NCBI RefSeq assembly: GCF_900099655.1
Contig: NZ_FNDC01000013.1
Location: forward strand, 62,001 to 126,000
Direction of reading: 5' to 3'
DNA length: 64,000 bases
Source of the DNA: Planococcus glaciei
GTDB lineage: Bacteria > Bacillota > Bacilli > Bacillales_A > Planococcaceae
Shown: piece by piece, positions 11,348 through 21,362 of the stretch
Numbering within the stretch: position 1 is the stretch's first letter
Layout of the letters: every line of letters begins with the position of its first letter
Made by a program: the position numbers and the translations under genes
Notes under the pieces: generated by a model
What the model saw: the letters and a program-made list of their open reading frames with translations, nothing else
Databases searched by the model: none
What the model was told of the DNA's origin: nothing

Positions 11348-12289
11348 ATGAAATGGTCAGAACTAGCGGTCCGTACAACAAACGAAGCGATTGAGCCCAT
11401 CTCGAATATTTTGCATGAAGCAGGAGCGAGCGGTGTTGTAATTGAAGACTCGGAAGATTTGACGAAAGAACGGGAAGACCAGTTTGGGGAAATCTATTCT
11501 TTGGATCCGGAAGATTTTCCGGCTGAAGGCGTTATTGTGAAAGCATATTTGCCGGTCAACTCCTTTTTGGGGGAAACCGTCGAAGCAATCAAACTCGCCA
11601 TCAGCAATCTCGTGAAATTTGATATCAATATCGGCGCCAATCTGGTGACCATCAGCGAAGTGAACGAAGAGGAATGGGCGACAGCGTGGAAGAAATACTA
11701 CCACCCCGTCAAAATTTCCCAGCGCTTTACGGTGGTGCCGACTTGGGAAACATACGAACCGGTATCAAGCGACGAATTGATCATTGAACTGGACCCGGGC
11801 ATGGCATTTGGCACGGGGACCCATCCGACAACAGTCATGAGCCTGCAAGCTTTGGAGAAAACCGTTAAAAAAGATCAGCGTGTCATCGATGTTGGAACCG
11901 GATCTGGAGTTCTGGCAATCGGTGCAGCGCTGCTGGGCGCAAAAGAAGTGCATGCACTTGATCTTGATGAAGTAGCGGTCCGTTCTGCACGCATCAACGT
12001 CAAATTGAATAAAGCGCAGGACAGAGTCAACGTCGTCCAGGGGAATTTGCTTGATACAATCGATGAGCCGGGGGATGTTGTGGTAGCGAATATTCTCGCG
12101 GAAATCATCATCTCCTTTACCGATGATGCGTTTCACGTAGTCAAACCGGGTGGGCATTACATCACTTCCGGCATTATTTCTGCGAAGAAAAACGATGTGA
12201 AGGAAGCGCTGGAAGCTTCCGGCTTCGTCATCGAGGACGTAATGATGATGGAAGACTGGGTAACGATCATTTCTAAAAAACCGGAATAA
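11348..12289 (+). CDS. prmA: Ribosomal protein L11 methyltransferase
   Basis: SAM-dependent methyltransferase of 313 residues that modifies ribosomal protein L11. The SAM motif is [18 protein letters not shown] near residue 180, followed by [11 protein letters not shown]. The ribosome site is AAAGGAGC, 18 bases after the dnaJ stop. It sits in the dnaJ-prmA-rsmE-mtaB string seen across Bacillales. Confidence 0.95.
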   Translation: MKWSELAVRTTNEAIEPISNILHEAGASGVVIEDSEDLTKEREDQFGEIYSLDPEDFPAEGVIVKAYLPVNSFLGETVEAIKLAISNLVKFDINIGANLVTISEVNEEEWATAWKKYYHPVKISQRFTVVPTWETYEPVSSDELIIELDPGMAFGTGTHPTTVMSLQALEKTVKKDQRVIDVGTGSGVLAIGAALLGAKEVHALDLDEVAVRSARINVKLNKAQDRVNVVQGNLLDTIDEPGDVVVANILAEIIISFTDDAFHVVKPGGHYITSGIISAKKNDVKEALEASGFVIEDVMMMEDWVTIISKKPE

Positions 12290-12301
12290 CGGGGTGCTGT
12301 G

Positions 12302-13039
12302 ATGCAAAGATATTTTATTGAAGGCCCAGTTCCTGAAAACCGAATAGTGACCATAACTGGCGATGATGCGAAGCACATCGCCAAAGTTATGCGCCAGGAA
12401 CCCGGAGACCGGTTAATCATTGTCAGCGAAGGGAAGGCTTTTCTTTCGACGATTTTAAAAGCGGAATTTGATGTCGAGGTCGAAGTTGGAGAAGAACTTC
12501 AAACGGATGTGGAAATGCCGAAAAGAGTGGCGATTGCCTGTGGATTGCCCAAAGGCGACAAGCTGGAATTGATTGCCCAAAAGGCGACCGAACTTGGGAT
12601 GCATGCACTGATCCCGTTTGCGGCAGAACGGTCCATCGTCAAATGGGATGGCTCGAAAAGCGAAAAGAAACGGGCGCGGCTGCAGAAAATTGCCAAAGAA
12701 GCGGCGGAGCAATCTCATCGGACCCACATCCCTGAAATACATAATACGCATACATTCAAACAGCTGATGGAAACGGCAAAAAGCTTTGATGCCGTCGTCG
12801 TAGCGTATGAGGAAGAAGCACGCGAACAGAGCCGGACGCGGTTTGCTGAAACCTTGAAATCATTGTATGATAAAGACTCAATCTTGTTTGTGTTCGGCCC
12901 GGAAGGCGGGATTTCTGACACGGAAGTCGCGCTCCTAAAAGAAAGCGGTGCGTTGTTCACGTCGCTTGGCCCCCGGATTTTACGAACCGAAACGGCTCCG
13001 TTATATGCATTATCTGCAATGTCCTATGAATTCGAATGA
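12302..13039 (+). CDS. rsmE: 16S rRNA m3U1498 methyltransferase RsmE
   Basis: SPOUT-family enzyme, 245 residues, which methylates U1498 of 16S rRNA. An N-terminal PUA-like part (DDAKHIAKVMR) is followed by the knotted SAM domain with FVFGPEGGISDTEV and LGPRILRTETAPLYALSAM, the family signature. ATG 12302 was preferred over the GTG three bases earlier. It starts 12 bases after prmA. Confidence 0.95.
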   Translation: MQRYFIEGPVPENRIVTITGDDAKHIAKVMRQEPGDRLIIVSEGKAFLSTILKAEFDVEVEVGEELQTDVEMPKRVAIACGLPKGDKLELIAQKATELGMHALIPFAAERSIVKWDGSKSEKKRARLQKIAKEAAEQSHRTHIPEIHNTHTFKQLMETAKSFDAVVVAYEEEAREQSRTRFAETLKSLYDKDSILFVFGPEGGISDTEVALLKESGALFTSLGPRILRTETAPLYALSAMSYEFE

Positions 13040-13054
13040 AAGAGGTGGCCACTT

Positions 13055-14389
13055 ATGTCAACGGTAGCGTTCCATACCTTAGGCTGTAAAGTGAATCATT
13101 ACGAAACAGAAGCAATCTGGCAATTGTTCAAAGAACAAGGCTACGAGCGCAGCGAGTTTGATCGTCATTCCGATGTTTATGTCATTAATACATGCACAGT
13201 AACCAATACAGGAGACAAAAAAAGCCGCCAGGTCATCCGCCGGGCTGTCCGGCAAAATCCGGATGCCGTCATTTGTGTGACAGGCTGCTACGCGCAGACT
13301 TCACCTGCAGAAATAATGGCGATTCCCGGAGTGGACATTGTCGTCGGGACGCAAGACCGCACCAAACTGCTCGGCTACATCGAGCAGTATAAAAGGGAGC
13401 GGAAACCGATCAATGCGGTCGGCAACATCATGAAAAACCGGGTGTACGAAGAATTGGACGTGCCGTCGTTCACGGACCATACGCGTGCGTCTTTGAAGAT
13501 CCAGGAAGGCTGCAATAATTTTTGCACGTTCTGCATCATTCCTTGGGCACGTGGGCTCATGCGGTCCCGCGACCCGAAAGAAGTGGTCCGCCAAGCCCAG
13601 CAGCTGGTGGATGCAGGATATCAGGAAATTGTACTGACCGGCATCCATACAGGCGGCTACGGAGAAGATTTGAAAAACTACAATTTAGCTCAGCTCCTGC
13701 GCGACTTGGAAATGGAAGTCACAGGGCTGAAGCGGCTGCGCATTTCATCCATTGAAGCAAGCCAGCTGACGGATGAAGTGATTGACGTGCTGCAAAAATC
13801 CAATATCGTGGTGCGCCACCTTCACATTCCGATTCAATCCGGATCAAACACGGTGCTGAAACGGATGCGGCGGAAGTACACGATGGAATTTTTCGCTGAA
13901 CGGCTGATCCAGCTGCGGAAAGCTTTGCCGGATCTTGCGATTACGTCCGACGTCATTGTCGGATTCCCTGGAGAAACGGAAGAGGAATTTATGGAGACGT
14001 ATCATTTCATCAACGACCATAAATTTTCTGAACTTCACGTGTTCCCTTATTCGCAGCGCACAGGCACTCCGGCGGCGCGCATGGAAGACCAGATCGATGA
14101 AAACATTAAAAACGAACGCGTCCATCGGCTGATTGCGTTGAACGATCAATTGGCGAAAGAGTACGCTTCCCAATTTGAAGGTGAATTGCTGGAAATCATT
14201 CCGGAAGAGCGGTTCAAAGAAAATCCGGATAGCGGGTTAATGGAAGGCTATACGGATAATTATTTGAGAGTCGTGATCCCCGGTTATGAGTCGCTGATCG
14301 GCAAAATCGTCAAAGTGAAAATTACGAAAGCCGGTTATCCATACAACGAAGGGCAATTTGTCCGAGTGATGGAAGAACTGGTCGTCTAA
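13055..14389 (+). CDS. mtaB: tRNA threonylcarbamoyladenosine methylthiotransferase MtaB
   Basis: Radical SAM methylthiotransferase of 444 residues that makes ms2t6A37 in tRNA. The N-terminal MTTase domain has [19 protein letters not shown] and VTGCYAQ, giving three cluster cysteines. The radical SAM motif is [15 protein letters not shown] near residue 150, and a C-terminal TRAM-like domain follows. The gene is yqeV in B. subtilis. Confidence 0.95.
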   Translation: MSTVAFHTLGCKVNHYETEAIWQLFKEQGYERSEFDRHSDVYVINTCTVTNTGDKKSRQVIRRAVRQNPDAVICVTGCYAQTSPAEIMAIPGVDIVVGTQDRTKLLGYIEQYKRERKPINAVGNIMKNRVYEELDVPSFTDHTRASLKIQEGCNNFCTFCIIPWARGLMRSRDPKEVVRQAQQLVDAGYQEIVLTGIHTGGYGEDLKNYNLAQLLRDLEMEVTGLKRLRISSIEASQLTDEVIDVLQKSNIVVRHLHIPIQSGSNTVLKRMRRKYTMEFFAERLIQLRKALPDLAITSDVIVGFPGETEEEFMETYHFINDHKFSELHVFPYSQRTGTPAARMEDQIDENIKNERVHRLIALNDQLAKEYASQFEGELLEIIPEERFKENPDSGLMEGYTDNYLRVVIPGYESLIGKIVKVKITKAGYPYNEGQFVRVMEELVV

Positions 14390-14420
14390 TCAATTTAAAA
14401 TCAGAATGGAGTTTCCCAAT

Positions 14421-15089
14421 ATGTCAAACATTGCATCTTATATTGACCACACCTTGTTAAAAGCTGAAGCTACAAAAGAACAAATCGTCCAAATCTGCAA
14501 AGAAGCAGCACAATACAATTTTGCTTCTGTTTGCGTCAACCCTGCCTGGGTAGCGACAGCAGCAAAAGAATTGGCAGACAGCACAGTGAAAGTCTGCACC
14601 GTTATCGGTTTCCCGCTGGGCGCGTCCACTTCTGAAACAAAAGCATTTGAAACAAAAGATGCGATTGCCAAAGGAGCAGGCGAAATTGATATGGTCATCA
14701 ACATCGGCGCATTGAAAAGCGGCGATACGGAATGGGTTAAAAATGATATTGCTGCAGTTGTCGAAGCGGCAAAAGGCAAAGCGATTGTCAAAGTCATCAT
14801 CGAGACAAGCCTTTTGACAGACGAAGAAAAAGTGACGGCATCCCGCCTTACTAAAGAAGCAGGAGCTGATTTTGTGAAAACATCAACCGGCTTTTCAACA
14901 GGCGGCGCTACTGTGGCAGACGTTAAATTGATGCGTGAAACTGTCGGGCCGGATTTAGGCGTTAAAGCTTCAGGCGGAGTGCGCAGCCTGGAAGATCTCG
15001 AAGCAATGGTGGAAGCTGGTGCAACACGCATCGGCGCAAGCTCCGGCGTAAAAATTATGCAGGGGCTAACAGCAAGTTCTGATTATTAA
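14421..15089 (+). CDS. deoC: Deoxyribose-phosphate aldolase
   Basis: Class I aldolase (222 residues) that cleaves 2-deoxyribose 5-phosphate in nucleoside salvage. The Schiff-base region is visible as [14 protein letters not shown], with KVIIETSLL and VKASGGVR as flanking active-site segments. ATG 14421 is 9 bases after GGAG; an in-frame ATG at 14406 overlaps that site. In B. subtilis deoC lies elsewhere, so its place between mtaB and rpsU is a lineage-specific insertion. Confidence 0.95.
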   Translation: MSNIASYIDHTLLKAEATKEQIVQICKEAAQYNFASVCVNPAWVATAAKELADSTVKVCTVIGFPLGASTSETKAFETKDAIAKGAGEIDMVINIGALKSGDTEWVKNDIAAVVEAAKGKAIVKVIIETSLLTDEEKVTASRLTKEAGADFVKTSTGFSTGGATVADVKLMRETVGPDLGVKASGGVRSLEDLEAMVEAGATRIGASSGVKIMQGLTASSDY

Positions 15090-15092
15090 GTG

Positions 15093-15121
15093 TTGACCTA
15101 TATAGGTTTATACGTTATAAT
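15093..15121 (+). promoter_or_regulatory. Sigma-A promoter of rpsU
   Basis: Near-consensus TTGACC (15093–15098), 17-bp spacer, TATAAT (15116–15121), starting just after the deoC stop. Confidence 0.8.
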
Positions 15122-15184
15122 TTCTTAATATATAACACTTGTTGTTATTTGCTTCAACGTGTGTTCGGAGGGAGGGAAAAAGAG

Positions 15185-15358
15185 ATGACAAAAACAACTG
15201 TTCGTAAAAACGAATCAATTGAAGATGCTCTTCGCCGCTTCAAACGCACTGTTTCTAAGTCCGGAACAATGCAAGAGGTAAGAAAGCGCGAGTATTATGA
15301 TAAGCCAAGCGTAAAACGCAAACTGAAATCAGAAGCTGCGCGTAAACGTAAATTTTAA
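15185..15358 (+). CDS. rpsU: 30S ribosomal protein S21
   Basis: S21, 57 residues, starting [19 protein letters not shown] and ending in the Lys/Arg-rich [10 protein letters not shown] tail. ATG 15185 follows a GGAGGGAGG purine run. A longer in-frame start at 15149 precedes that ribosome site and is rejected. yqeY, which normally follows rpsU in Bacillus, is absent. Confidence 0.96.
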   Translation: MTKTTVRKNESIEDALRRFKRTVSKSGTMQEVRKREYYDKPSVKRKLKSEAARKRKF

Positions 15359-15403
15359 TTGACTTTAATTTTAAATGACTTTTAAAAAATATGAACGACC
15401 AGC

Positions 15404-15446
15404 AAAAACCGGCTGTACGATTAATCGTACAGCCGGTTTTCTATTT
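15404..15446 (+). terminator. Strong terminator after rpsU
   Basis: Perfect 18-bp stem (AAAACCGGCTGTACGATT and its complement, almost no loop) followed by T-rich sequence. Confidence 0.85.
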
Positions 15447-15577
15447 CTATTTTTTTAGCCGGCACATGGCAAACAGGCGCCATCAGATTGACACACCAAG
15501 CATGCTTAGGAGAATCCTGTAAGCGCATTCTTTAAGTAACACGAAGAAATAGTCTATAATAAAAATAGCGAGAAAAA

Positions 15578-15603
15578 TGAAACCATTGGCGTATTTGTCC
15601 GTA
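15578..15603 (+). promoter_or_regulatory. Sigma-W-type promoter of nfeD-floA-yqfB
   Basis: TGAAAC (15578–15583), exactly 16 bases, then CGTA (15600–15603). This is the consensus of sigma-W promoters in B. subtilis, where the orthologous yqeZ-yqfA-yqfB operon belongs to the sigma-W regulon. The 335-base gap between rpsU and nfeD holds only this and the rpsU terminator. Confidence 0.8.
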
Positions 15604-15693
15604 TATACAATAGAACAGTAAAAAGAGTCCCAATCAGCGGAGCCCATGCTCAATTGATTGGAAAAGCGGGTTTAAGTGGAAGGGGCGGGTCCT

Positions 15694-16539
15694 ATGCACA
15701 GCTTGAAAGGCTTCCTGGCATTCAGTCTTTTGTTCTTATCGTTGTTGCTGTTTTTAGATGCGGTACCTGAGGCTGCGGATGGCTCTTCCGTTTTTGCGGC
15801 GGAGAGCACGGCTTTTGGAGAAACAAAGTCGGCAAGCACGGCTCCGGTTTTGCAAAATACAGGGGCCCCTGAAACTTTCTCCAGCAAAGCGGCTGCTGTT
15901 TTGACTCATCCTTTAGTCGTGCCGGTTTTGTTGACGATAGCTGCCCTTGGGCTGCTGCTGGAGTTTTTCACGCCGGGTGTCGGCGTTCCGGGAATCATCG
16001 GCCTCATTTCACTTGTGCTGTTTTTTTACGGGCATTTTGTGGCAGGATACGCGGGATTTGGATCCATTGCTTTAGTGATCATCGGTCTCGGTTTGCTGTT
16101 TACTGAATTTCTTATTCCCGGCGGCATTTTGGGAATACTCGGCATTGCGTCGATCCTGGTCAGTGTTTTCCTGGCCGGAGGAAGTTTGATGTCTACTGCC
16201 ATTTCAATTTTCATCGCATTAATCGCAGCTACAGCAGGGATGGTGATCATAGTGAAATTTTTTGGCAAACGGCCGCAATTGTTCAAACGGCTGATTTTAA
16301 CGGATGCCACCGATACGGAAAGCGGCTATGTTTCAGCTGTTAACCGTCCGGAACTGATCGGGCAAATTGCCGTAACTGCTACGGCTCTTCGCCCGTCTGG
16401 AACAATCGTACTGGGGGAAGAGCGGATTGATGCCGTGTCGGAAGGCCGGTTCATCGATCCGAACAAGCAAGTGAAGATCATTAAAGTAGAAGGTTCGCGG
16501 ATTGTTGTCCGTGAACTAGAAAAACAAGAGGAGGAATAA
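15694..16539 (+). CDS. nfeD: Short NfeD-family membrane protein
   Basis: A 281-residue NfeD protein, partner of flotillin-type proteins. A signal-like hydrophobic segment (residues 7–22) and a low-complexity linker lead into about four membrane helices (residues 72–190). A C-terminal OB-fold domain starts near LIGQIAVTATALRPSGTIVL. Bacillus YqeZ is about 437 residues because it carries a ClpP-like serine protease domain after the signal peptide. Here the linker goes straight to the membrane region, so that domain is missing. ATG 15694 was chosen with GGAAGGGG upstream. Confidence 0.88.
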   Translation: MHSLKGFLAFSLLFLSLLLFLDAVPEAADGSSVFAAESTAFGETKSASTAPVLQNTGAPETFSSKAAAVLTHPLVVPVLLTIAALGLLLEFFTPGVGVPGIIGLISLVLFFYGHFVAGYAGFGSIALVIIGLGLLFTEFLIPGGILGILGIASILVSVFLAGGSLMSTAISIFIALIAATAGMVIIVKFFGKRPQLFKRLILTDATDTESGYVSAVNRPELIGQIAVTATALRPSGTIVLGEERIDAVSEGRFIDPNKQVKIIKVEGSRIVVRELEKQEEE

Positions 16540-16542
16540 AGA

Positions 16543-17529
16543 ATGGGAATTGAAGCAATTGGTCTTGGCGCTGCGATAATTGGTATTATCGTTGTCTTAG
16601 CGATTTTCTTTACATTCGTGCCAATCACATTATGGATTTCTGCACTAGCTGCAGGCGTCCGCATCAGCATCTTTACATTAGTCGGGATGCGCCTTCGCCG
16701 CGTAATTCCATCGCGCATCGTGAATCCGTTGATCAAGGCATCAAAAGCGGGTCTGACGGTCACTATCAACCAACTGGAAAGCCATTACTTGGCGGGCGGT
16801 AACGTCGACCGCGTCGTCAACGCATTGATTGCGGCACACCGGGCGAATATTGAATTGCCGTTTGAACGGGCAGCAGCCATTGACTTGGCAGGCCGTGACG
16901 TGCTGGAAGCGGTACAGATGTCCGTTAACCCGAAAGTGATTGAAACACCGTTTATCGCAGGTGTAGCCATGGACGGAATCGAAGTAAAAGCAAAAGCGCG
17001 TATCACGGTTCGCGCCAACATCGACCGTTTAGTCGGTGGTGCAGGGGAAGAAACGATTGTTGCCCGTGTTGGTGAAGGGATTGTCTCGACACTCGGTTCA
17101 AGCACCAGCCATAAAAAAGTTCTTGAAAACCCGGACTTGATTTCGCAAACGGTTTTAAGCAAAGGCTTGGATTCCGGTACGGCATTTGAAATCTTATCCA
17201 TCGACATTGCAGACGTTGATATCGGAAAAAACATCGGTGCCGAACTTCAAACGGAGCAGGCGGAAGCGGATAAGAAAATCGCCCAGGCAAAAGCGGAAGA
17301 GCGCCGAGCTATGGCGGTAGCAAGCGAACAGGAAATGAAAGCGAAAGTTGTCGAAATGAGAGCGAAAGTTGTGGGAGCGGAAGCAGAAGTGCCGCTTGCC
17401 ATGTCCGAAGCGCTTCGCAACGGCAATATGGGCGTGATGGATTACATCAATTACAAAAACGTCCAGGCGGATACCAGCATGAGAGATTCGATTGCCCGTA
17501 CTGGCTCAGAAAAAGTGGATGCAAAATAA
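16543..17529 (+). CDS. floA: Flotillin-like protein FloA
   Basis: Membrane scaffold protein of functional lipid microdomains, 328 residues. An N-terminal hydrophobic hairpin (residues ~1–45) precedes the PHB domain. A C-terminal coiled coil rich in Ala/Glu/Lys follows ([16 protein letters not shown]). It starts 3 bases after nfeD, so the two are translationally linked. Sigma-W control is inferred from the upstream promoter. Confidence 0.96.
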   Translation: MGIEAIGLGAAIIGIIVVLAIFFTFVPITLWISALAAGVRISIFTLVGMRLRRVIPSRIVNPLIKASKAGLTVTINQLESHYLAGGNVDRVVNALIAAHRANIELPFERAAAIDLAGRDVLEAVQMSVNPKVIETPFIAGVAMDGIEVKAKARITVRANIDRLVGGAGEETIVARVGEGIVSTLGSSTSHKKVLENPDLISQTVLSKGLDSGTAFEILSIDIADVDIGKNIGAELQTEQAEADKKIAQAKAEERRAMAVASEQEMKAKVVEMRAKVVGAEAEVPLAMSEALRNGNMGVMDYINYKNVQADTSMRDSIARTGSEKVDAK

Positions 17530-17559
17530 CAACGGGCAGCCACAAGGGAGGTTTTTCGC

Positions 17560-17997
17560 ATGGAAGCTCTCATATTCGGTTTAATTGTAATGGCCATCGG
17601 CGCTTTCTTTAATAACAAAAAAGGCGATGGAGATGCCAATGCACCGCAGCAGCGTAGAACGCCTGCGAGAGAAACCGGACAACGGACGTTAAAGCGGGCG
17701 GAGGATTATGCCAAGGAAATTTATGGCGACCTGCAAACCCAGATGAAACAGCAGCCGGAAAGAACCCAGCAAGTTAAACGGGCTGCCGAAAAAGCTGCTG
17801 AACGTTTGCCGGTCCAGAAAGTGCAGAGACAGGCTAAAGAAATGGCTTCGCCGGGCAGGTTGTCGGCGCATAACGCTATTCCATTAAGCCCGCAGAAAGA
17901 AAACAGCAGAGAAGATCTGCTGCCTCTTGATGCAGAAGATATGCAGCGCGGAATTATTTTAGCGGAGATTTTAATGCCGCCGAAATCAAAAAGATAA
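17560..17997 (+). CDS. YqfB-like protein of the floA operon
   Basis: A 145-residue protein of unknown function. One N-terminal hydrophobic helix (LIFGLIVMAIGAFF) is followed by a highly charged, probably disordered and helical cytoplasmic part. Place and architecture match yqfB, the third gene of the sigma-W floA operon in B. subtilis; sequence identity could not be confirmed. A good AGGGAGG site precedes it. Confidence 0.75.
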   Translation: MEALIFGLIVMAIGAFFNNKKGDGDANAPQQRRTPARETGQRTLKRAEDYAKEIYGDLQTQMKQQPERTQQVKRAAEKAAERLPVQKVQRQAKEMASPGRLSAHNAIPLSPQKENSREDLLPLDAEDMQRGIILAEILMPPKSKR

Positions 17998-18002
17998 TAG
18001 GC

Positions 18003-18035
18003 AAACCGGCCAGCGCCTGCTGGCCGGTTTTTAGT
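18003..18035 (+). terminator. Terminator of the nfeD-floA-yqfB operon
   Basis: AAACCGGCCAGC/GCTGGCCGGTTT stem followed by TT-rich sequence. Confidence 0.8.
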
Positions 18036-18067
18036 TTTCTATAACTTAATTATGTAAACAAAAATAC

Positions 18068-18126
18068 TGTAAAATGTTTTACAACTATTCACCTTTAGTG
18101 ATACAGTGAATTTATAGTAAATTCAC
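18068..18126 (+). promoter_or_regulatory. Two perfect dyads in the phoH upstream region
   Basis: TGTAAAATGTTTTACA (18068–18083) is a perfect 16-bp palindrome. GTGAATTTA-TAG-TAAATTCAC (18106–18126) is a perfect 9-bp inverted repeat with a 3-base spacer containing TATAGT. Both lie in the 110 bases before phoH and look like operators. The regulator is unknown. Confidence 0.45.
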
Positions 18127-18144
18127 ATTCCAAGGAGCGACTAC

Positions 18145-19104
18145 ATGACAGAAAACCAACTACTTGAACTTCATGTGAAAGACCCAAATGAAGCGGTGCT
18201 GCTGCTCGGGATATCTGATAGTCACATGACCTTAATCGAAGAAGCGTTCCAAATTCAAATAATTACCCGCGGCGATGTGATCCGGCTGTCTGGTTCGGAA
18301 GAAGGCAAGCAAATCGGGAAATTGCTGATTGAACAATTATTGAAAGTGATCCGCAAAAACATCAATATCGATCAGCGCGACATCGTTTCCGCAATAGAAA
18401 TGGCTAGAGCCGGCACCATTGAATATTTCGCCGAACTGTATGATGAAGAAGTGGCCCGCAATGCTAGCGGCAAAGCAATCCGTGCAAAAACAATTGGGCA
18501 GCGGCATTATATCCAGGCGGTGCGCAGCAAGGACCTCGTGTTCGGGATTGGGCCGGCAGGAACAGGCAAAACCTATCTGGCGGTTGTCATGGCAGTACAG
18601 GCACTGAAAAACGGTCAAGTCAAAAAAATCATCCTGACGCGCCCGGCGGTGGAAGCTGGCGAAAGCCTTGGATTCTTGCCCGGCGATTTAAAAGAAAAAG
18701 TGGATCCTTATCTCCGGCCTTTGTATGACGCGTTGCATGACGTGCTGGGGCTTGAACAGACCAACCGGTTGATTGAGCGCGGCACCATTGAAATCGCCCC
18801 TCTCGCCTACATGAGAGGCCGTACATTGGATGAAGCCTTTGTCATCCTGGATGAAGCGCAAAACACGACCAAAGCGCAAATGAAGATGTTCTTGACGCGC
18901 CTTGGATTTGGTTCGAAAATGATCATTACCGGCGACAAAACACAAATCGATTTGCCGCGCGGTGCTGAATCCGGGCTGATTGTAGCTGAAACGATTCTGC
19001 AGCGCGTCAACGGCATCCATATTCAATACCTGGAACGGGGCGATGTGGTTCGCCATCCGCTAGTTGCAAAAATTATCGAAGCATACGATGACCAGCCTTC
19101 TTGA
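18145..19104 (+). CDS. phoH: PhoH-family P-loop ATPase
   Basis: PhoH-like protein, 319 residues, in the cytoplasm. The N-terminal KH-like region is followed by the ATPase with FGIGPAGTGKTYLAV (Walker A, near residue 135) and FVILDEAQNTT (Walker B). Family members are linked to RNA metabolism and ribosome maturation, in keeping with ybeY and era downstream. In B. subtilis yqfC and yqfD (sporulation) precede it; here they are absent. The stop codon lies inside the terminator hairpin. Confidence 0.94.
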   Translation: MTENQLLELHVKDPNEAVLLLGISDSHMTLIEEAFQIQIITRGDVIRLSGSEEGKQIGKLLIEQLLKVIRKNINIDQRDIVSAIEMARAGTIEYFAELYDEEVARNASGKAIRAKTIGQRHYIQAVRSKDLVFGIGPAGTGKTYLAVVMAVQALKNGQVKKIILTRPAVEAGESLGFLPGDLKEKVDPYLRPLYDALHDVLGLEQTNRLIERGTIEIAPLAYMRGRTLDEAFVILDEAQNTTKAQMKMFLTRLGFGSKMIITGDKTQIDLPRGAESGLIVAETILQRVNGIHIQYLERGDVVRHPLVAKIIEAYDDQPS

Positions 19105-19118
19105 GGGCTGGTTTTTTT
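19091..19118 (+). terminator. Terminator overlapping the phoH stop codon
   Basis: ACCAGCC/GGCTGGT stem followed by seven T. The TGA of phoH is in the loop. Confidence 0.7.
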
Positions 19119-19224
19119 ATATCGACCTTGTGAAAAGGGAGTCCAATTTCAAATAATTTCAAGTTATCCGTGAAATCCCATTCGGTAATTGATATGATAG
19201 AAGTACTAGAGTGGGGTGTCCGGG

Positions 19225-21360
19225 ATGAGAAAAAAAGCAGAACAACTTTACGAAAAAGCAGGATATAAACTGGTGGCCGCCATTTTGGTTGTGGCAATCG
19301 GAGCCATCATGTATGCGTTTTTATACAGTTCACTGCAAACTGACAAGTATTCCATCGAACTTTTTCAGCTTTCAGAAGAGCCGATTCGTTCGGCGAAAAC
19401 GGTAGTCGATCCTTTCAAGACGGAACTGGAACGGGAACGGGCAGCTTCGGAAGTGCAGCCCAGTTACCAGTTCAATGAAGAAATCGCTGCCAATCAGGCG
19501 GCGGTAGTCGATTCGCTGTTTGGGTATATTCTGGAAGCAAAGAGCTTACCGGATAACAAAGACGGCAAACCGGTTGAAACCGATCAGATGATTGAATCGC
19601 TGCAGGAAAATATCCGGCTGATGGAAACGAGCGATAACGGCCTGAAACTGACCGATGAAATGCTTCGCGCCTTGCTGGTGCTGCCGCCGGGCAAACTGCA
19701 GGAAGTGCAGCAATTCTTAACGGGAATTGTTTTGGATACGTTGGAACACCCGATCCGCGAGGACGAAGTGGCGGCTTTCCGCAACGCAGCGGAGCAGGAA
19801 ATACGAAAAGAAACAAAAATACCCGCATCCATCCTGCAGGCTGCAGTAATGATCGGCCGCGCGAGCATTATTCCCAATGAAGTGGTCAACGAGGAATTGA
19901 CGAACGCACAGCTCGAACAGGCCAGAGCCAGTGTGGAACCGACGCGCATTCTGCAGGGGCAGGTTTTGGTTCAGGAAGGGCAAGTCGTTGACCGCGAAGT
20001 TTACCGCCAGCTGGAACTTGCCGGCATGACGGAAGACCAGCAGGATTACAAACCGCTCTTTGGGTTGCTGCTGTTTGTCGTGATTGCCGTGGCGGTTCTG
20101 GCGGTCATGATCCGCCAAACCGATACAACCGAGCAGAAAAAAATAACGGCGCTTCTGGTCGTTTTTTCCGTACTTGCGTTTTCAATGGCCATTATGGAAA
20201 TTATTCATGTGGTAAGCGGTAATTTTGATGTGGTCATCGCATTCCTGTTTCCGACTGCGCTGGCGGGTATGATTGCCAGAATGCTATTGAATGAACGAAT
20301 TGCAGTCTGTGTGACGTTTCTTACAGGGGCATTAGGGGGTATGTTGTTGCAAGAAGGCAGTGCCGCCGTAATCCGGATGGATCTTGCTTTGTATATTATA
20401 TTTGGCGGCCTGATTGGCGTTTATTTGATCAAGCAGGACGACCGGCGCACCCGCTTGCTCCAGACAAGCGTTGCAGTGGCTATGGTGAATGCATTATTTG
20501 TCGGCTTTTATCTGCTCGTCGGGCAAAGCCAGTATGATTGGACCGAAATCAGTTTTTATTTTTCTGCGGCTGTCATTTCCGGCTTGTTGTCCGGTGCGCT
20601 GGCGATCGGCTTATTGCCGTTTTTTGAATCGGCTTTCGGCTTGCTGTCGACAATGAAATTGATTGAACTGTCCAATCCCAATCACCCGCTATTGAAGAAA
20701 ATTCTGACCGAAACGCCCGGTACCTACCACCACAGCGTCATGGTGGCCAATCTGGCCGATGCTTCCTGTGAAGCGATCGGCGCAAACGGGCTGCTTGCCC
20801 GAGTCGGCTGCTATTACCACGATATCGGTAAGACGAAGCAGCCGCATTTCTTTATCGAAAATCAGATGCATATGCGCAATCCCCATGATTCACTGCCGCC
20901 GGAAACGAGCAGCCGCATCATTTTGGAGCACGGCACGTACGGTGCCGAACTGTTGAGAAAGCATAAGATGCCAAAGGAAATCGTCGACGTGGCGGCCCAG
21001 CACCACGGCACCAGTTTGCTGAAATTTTTCTATCATAAAGCAAAAGAACAAAATCCTGAAGTGGACGAAGCAATGTACCGCTACAGCGGGCCGAAGCCGC
21101 AGACAAAAGAAATTGCCATCATTTCAGTGGCAGACAGCGTGGAAGCGGCCGTGAGGTCCATGAAAGAACCGACATCTGAAAAAATAAAAAATTTGGTCGA
21201 TGCAATTGTAGAGGATAAACTGAAAGATGGGCAATTCGAAGAATGCGATCTAACCATGAAAGAACTCAAGACAGTCAAGCACATTATGTGCGAGACGCTG
21301 AATGGCATCTTCCATTCGCGTATTGAGTATCCGAAAGAACCCACAAGACTGGAGGAATAG
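19225..21360 (+). CDS. pgpH: Cyclic-di-AMP phosphodiesterase PgpH (7TM-HD)
   Basis: Membrane receptor-type hydrolase of c-di-AMP, 711 residues as in B. subtilis YqfF. An N-terminal helix and a large extracytoplasmic 7TMR-HDED part are followed by seven membrane helices (residues ~280–470). The cytoplasmic HD domain has YHHSVMVANLAD, CYYHDIGKTKQPHFF and AQHHGTSL as metal ligands. ATG 19225 follows a GTGGGGTG ribosome site; an upstream GTG overlaps it. It is adjacent to ybeY with 2 bases between. Confidence 0.95.
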   Translation: MRKKAEQLYEKAGYKLVAAILVVAIGAIMYAFLYSSLQTDKYSIELFQLSEEPIRSAKTVVDPFKTELERERAASEVQPSYQFNEEIAANQAAVVDSLFGYILEAKSLPDNKDGKPVETDQMIESLQENIRLMETSDNGLKLTDEMLRALLVLPPGKLQEVQQFLTGIVLDTLEHPIREDEVAAFRNAAEQEIRKETKIPASILQAAVMIGRASIIPNEVVNEELTNAQLEQARASVEPTRILQGQVLVQEGQVVDREVYRQLELAGMTEDQQDYKPLFGLLLFVVIAVAVLAVMIRQTDTTEQKKITALLVVFSVLAFSMAIMEIIHVVSGNFDVVIAFLFPTALAGMIARMLLNERIAVCVTFLTGALGGMLLQEGSAAVIRMDLALYIIFGGLIGVYLIKQDDRRTRLLQTSVAVAMVNALFVGFYLLVGQSQYDWTEISFYFSAAVISGLLSGALAIGLLPFFESAFGLLSTMKLIELSNPNHPLLKKILTETPGTYHHSVMVANLADASCEAIGANGLLARVGCYYHDIGKTKQPHFFIENQMHMRNPHDSLPPETSSRIILEHGTYGAELLRKHKMPKEIVDVAAQHHGTSLLKFFYHKAKEQNPEVDEAMYRYSGPKPQTKEIAIISVADSVEAAVRSMKEPTSEKIKNLVDAIVEDKLKDGQFEECDLTMKELKTVKHIMCETLNGIFHSRIEYPKEPTRLEE

Positions 21361-21362
21361 GT

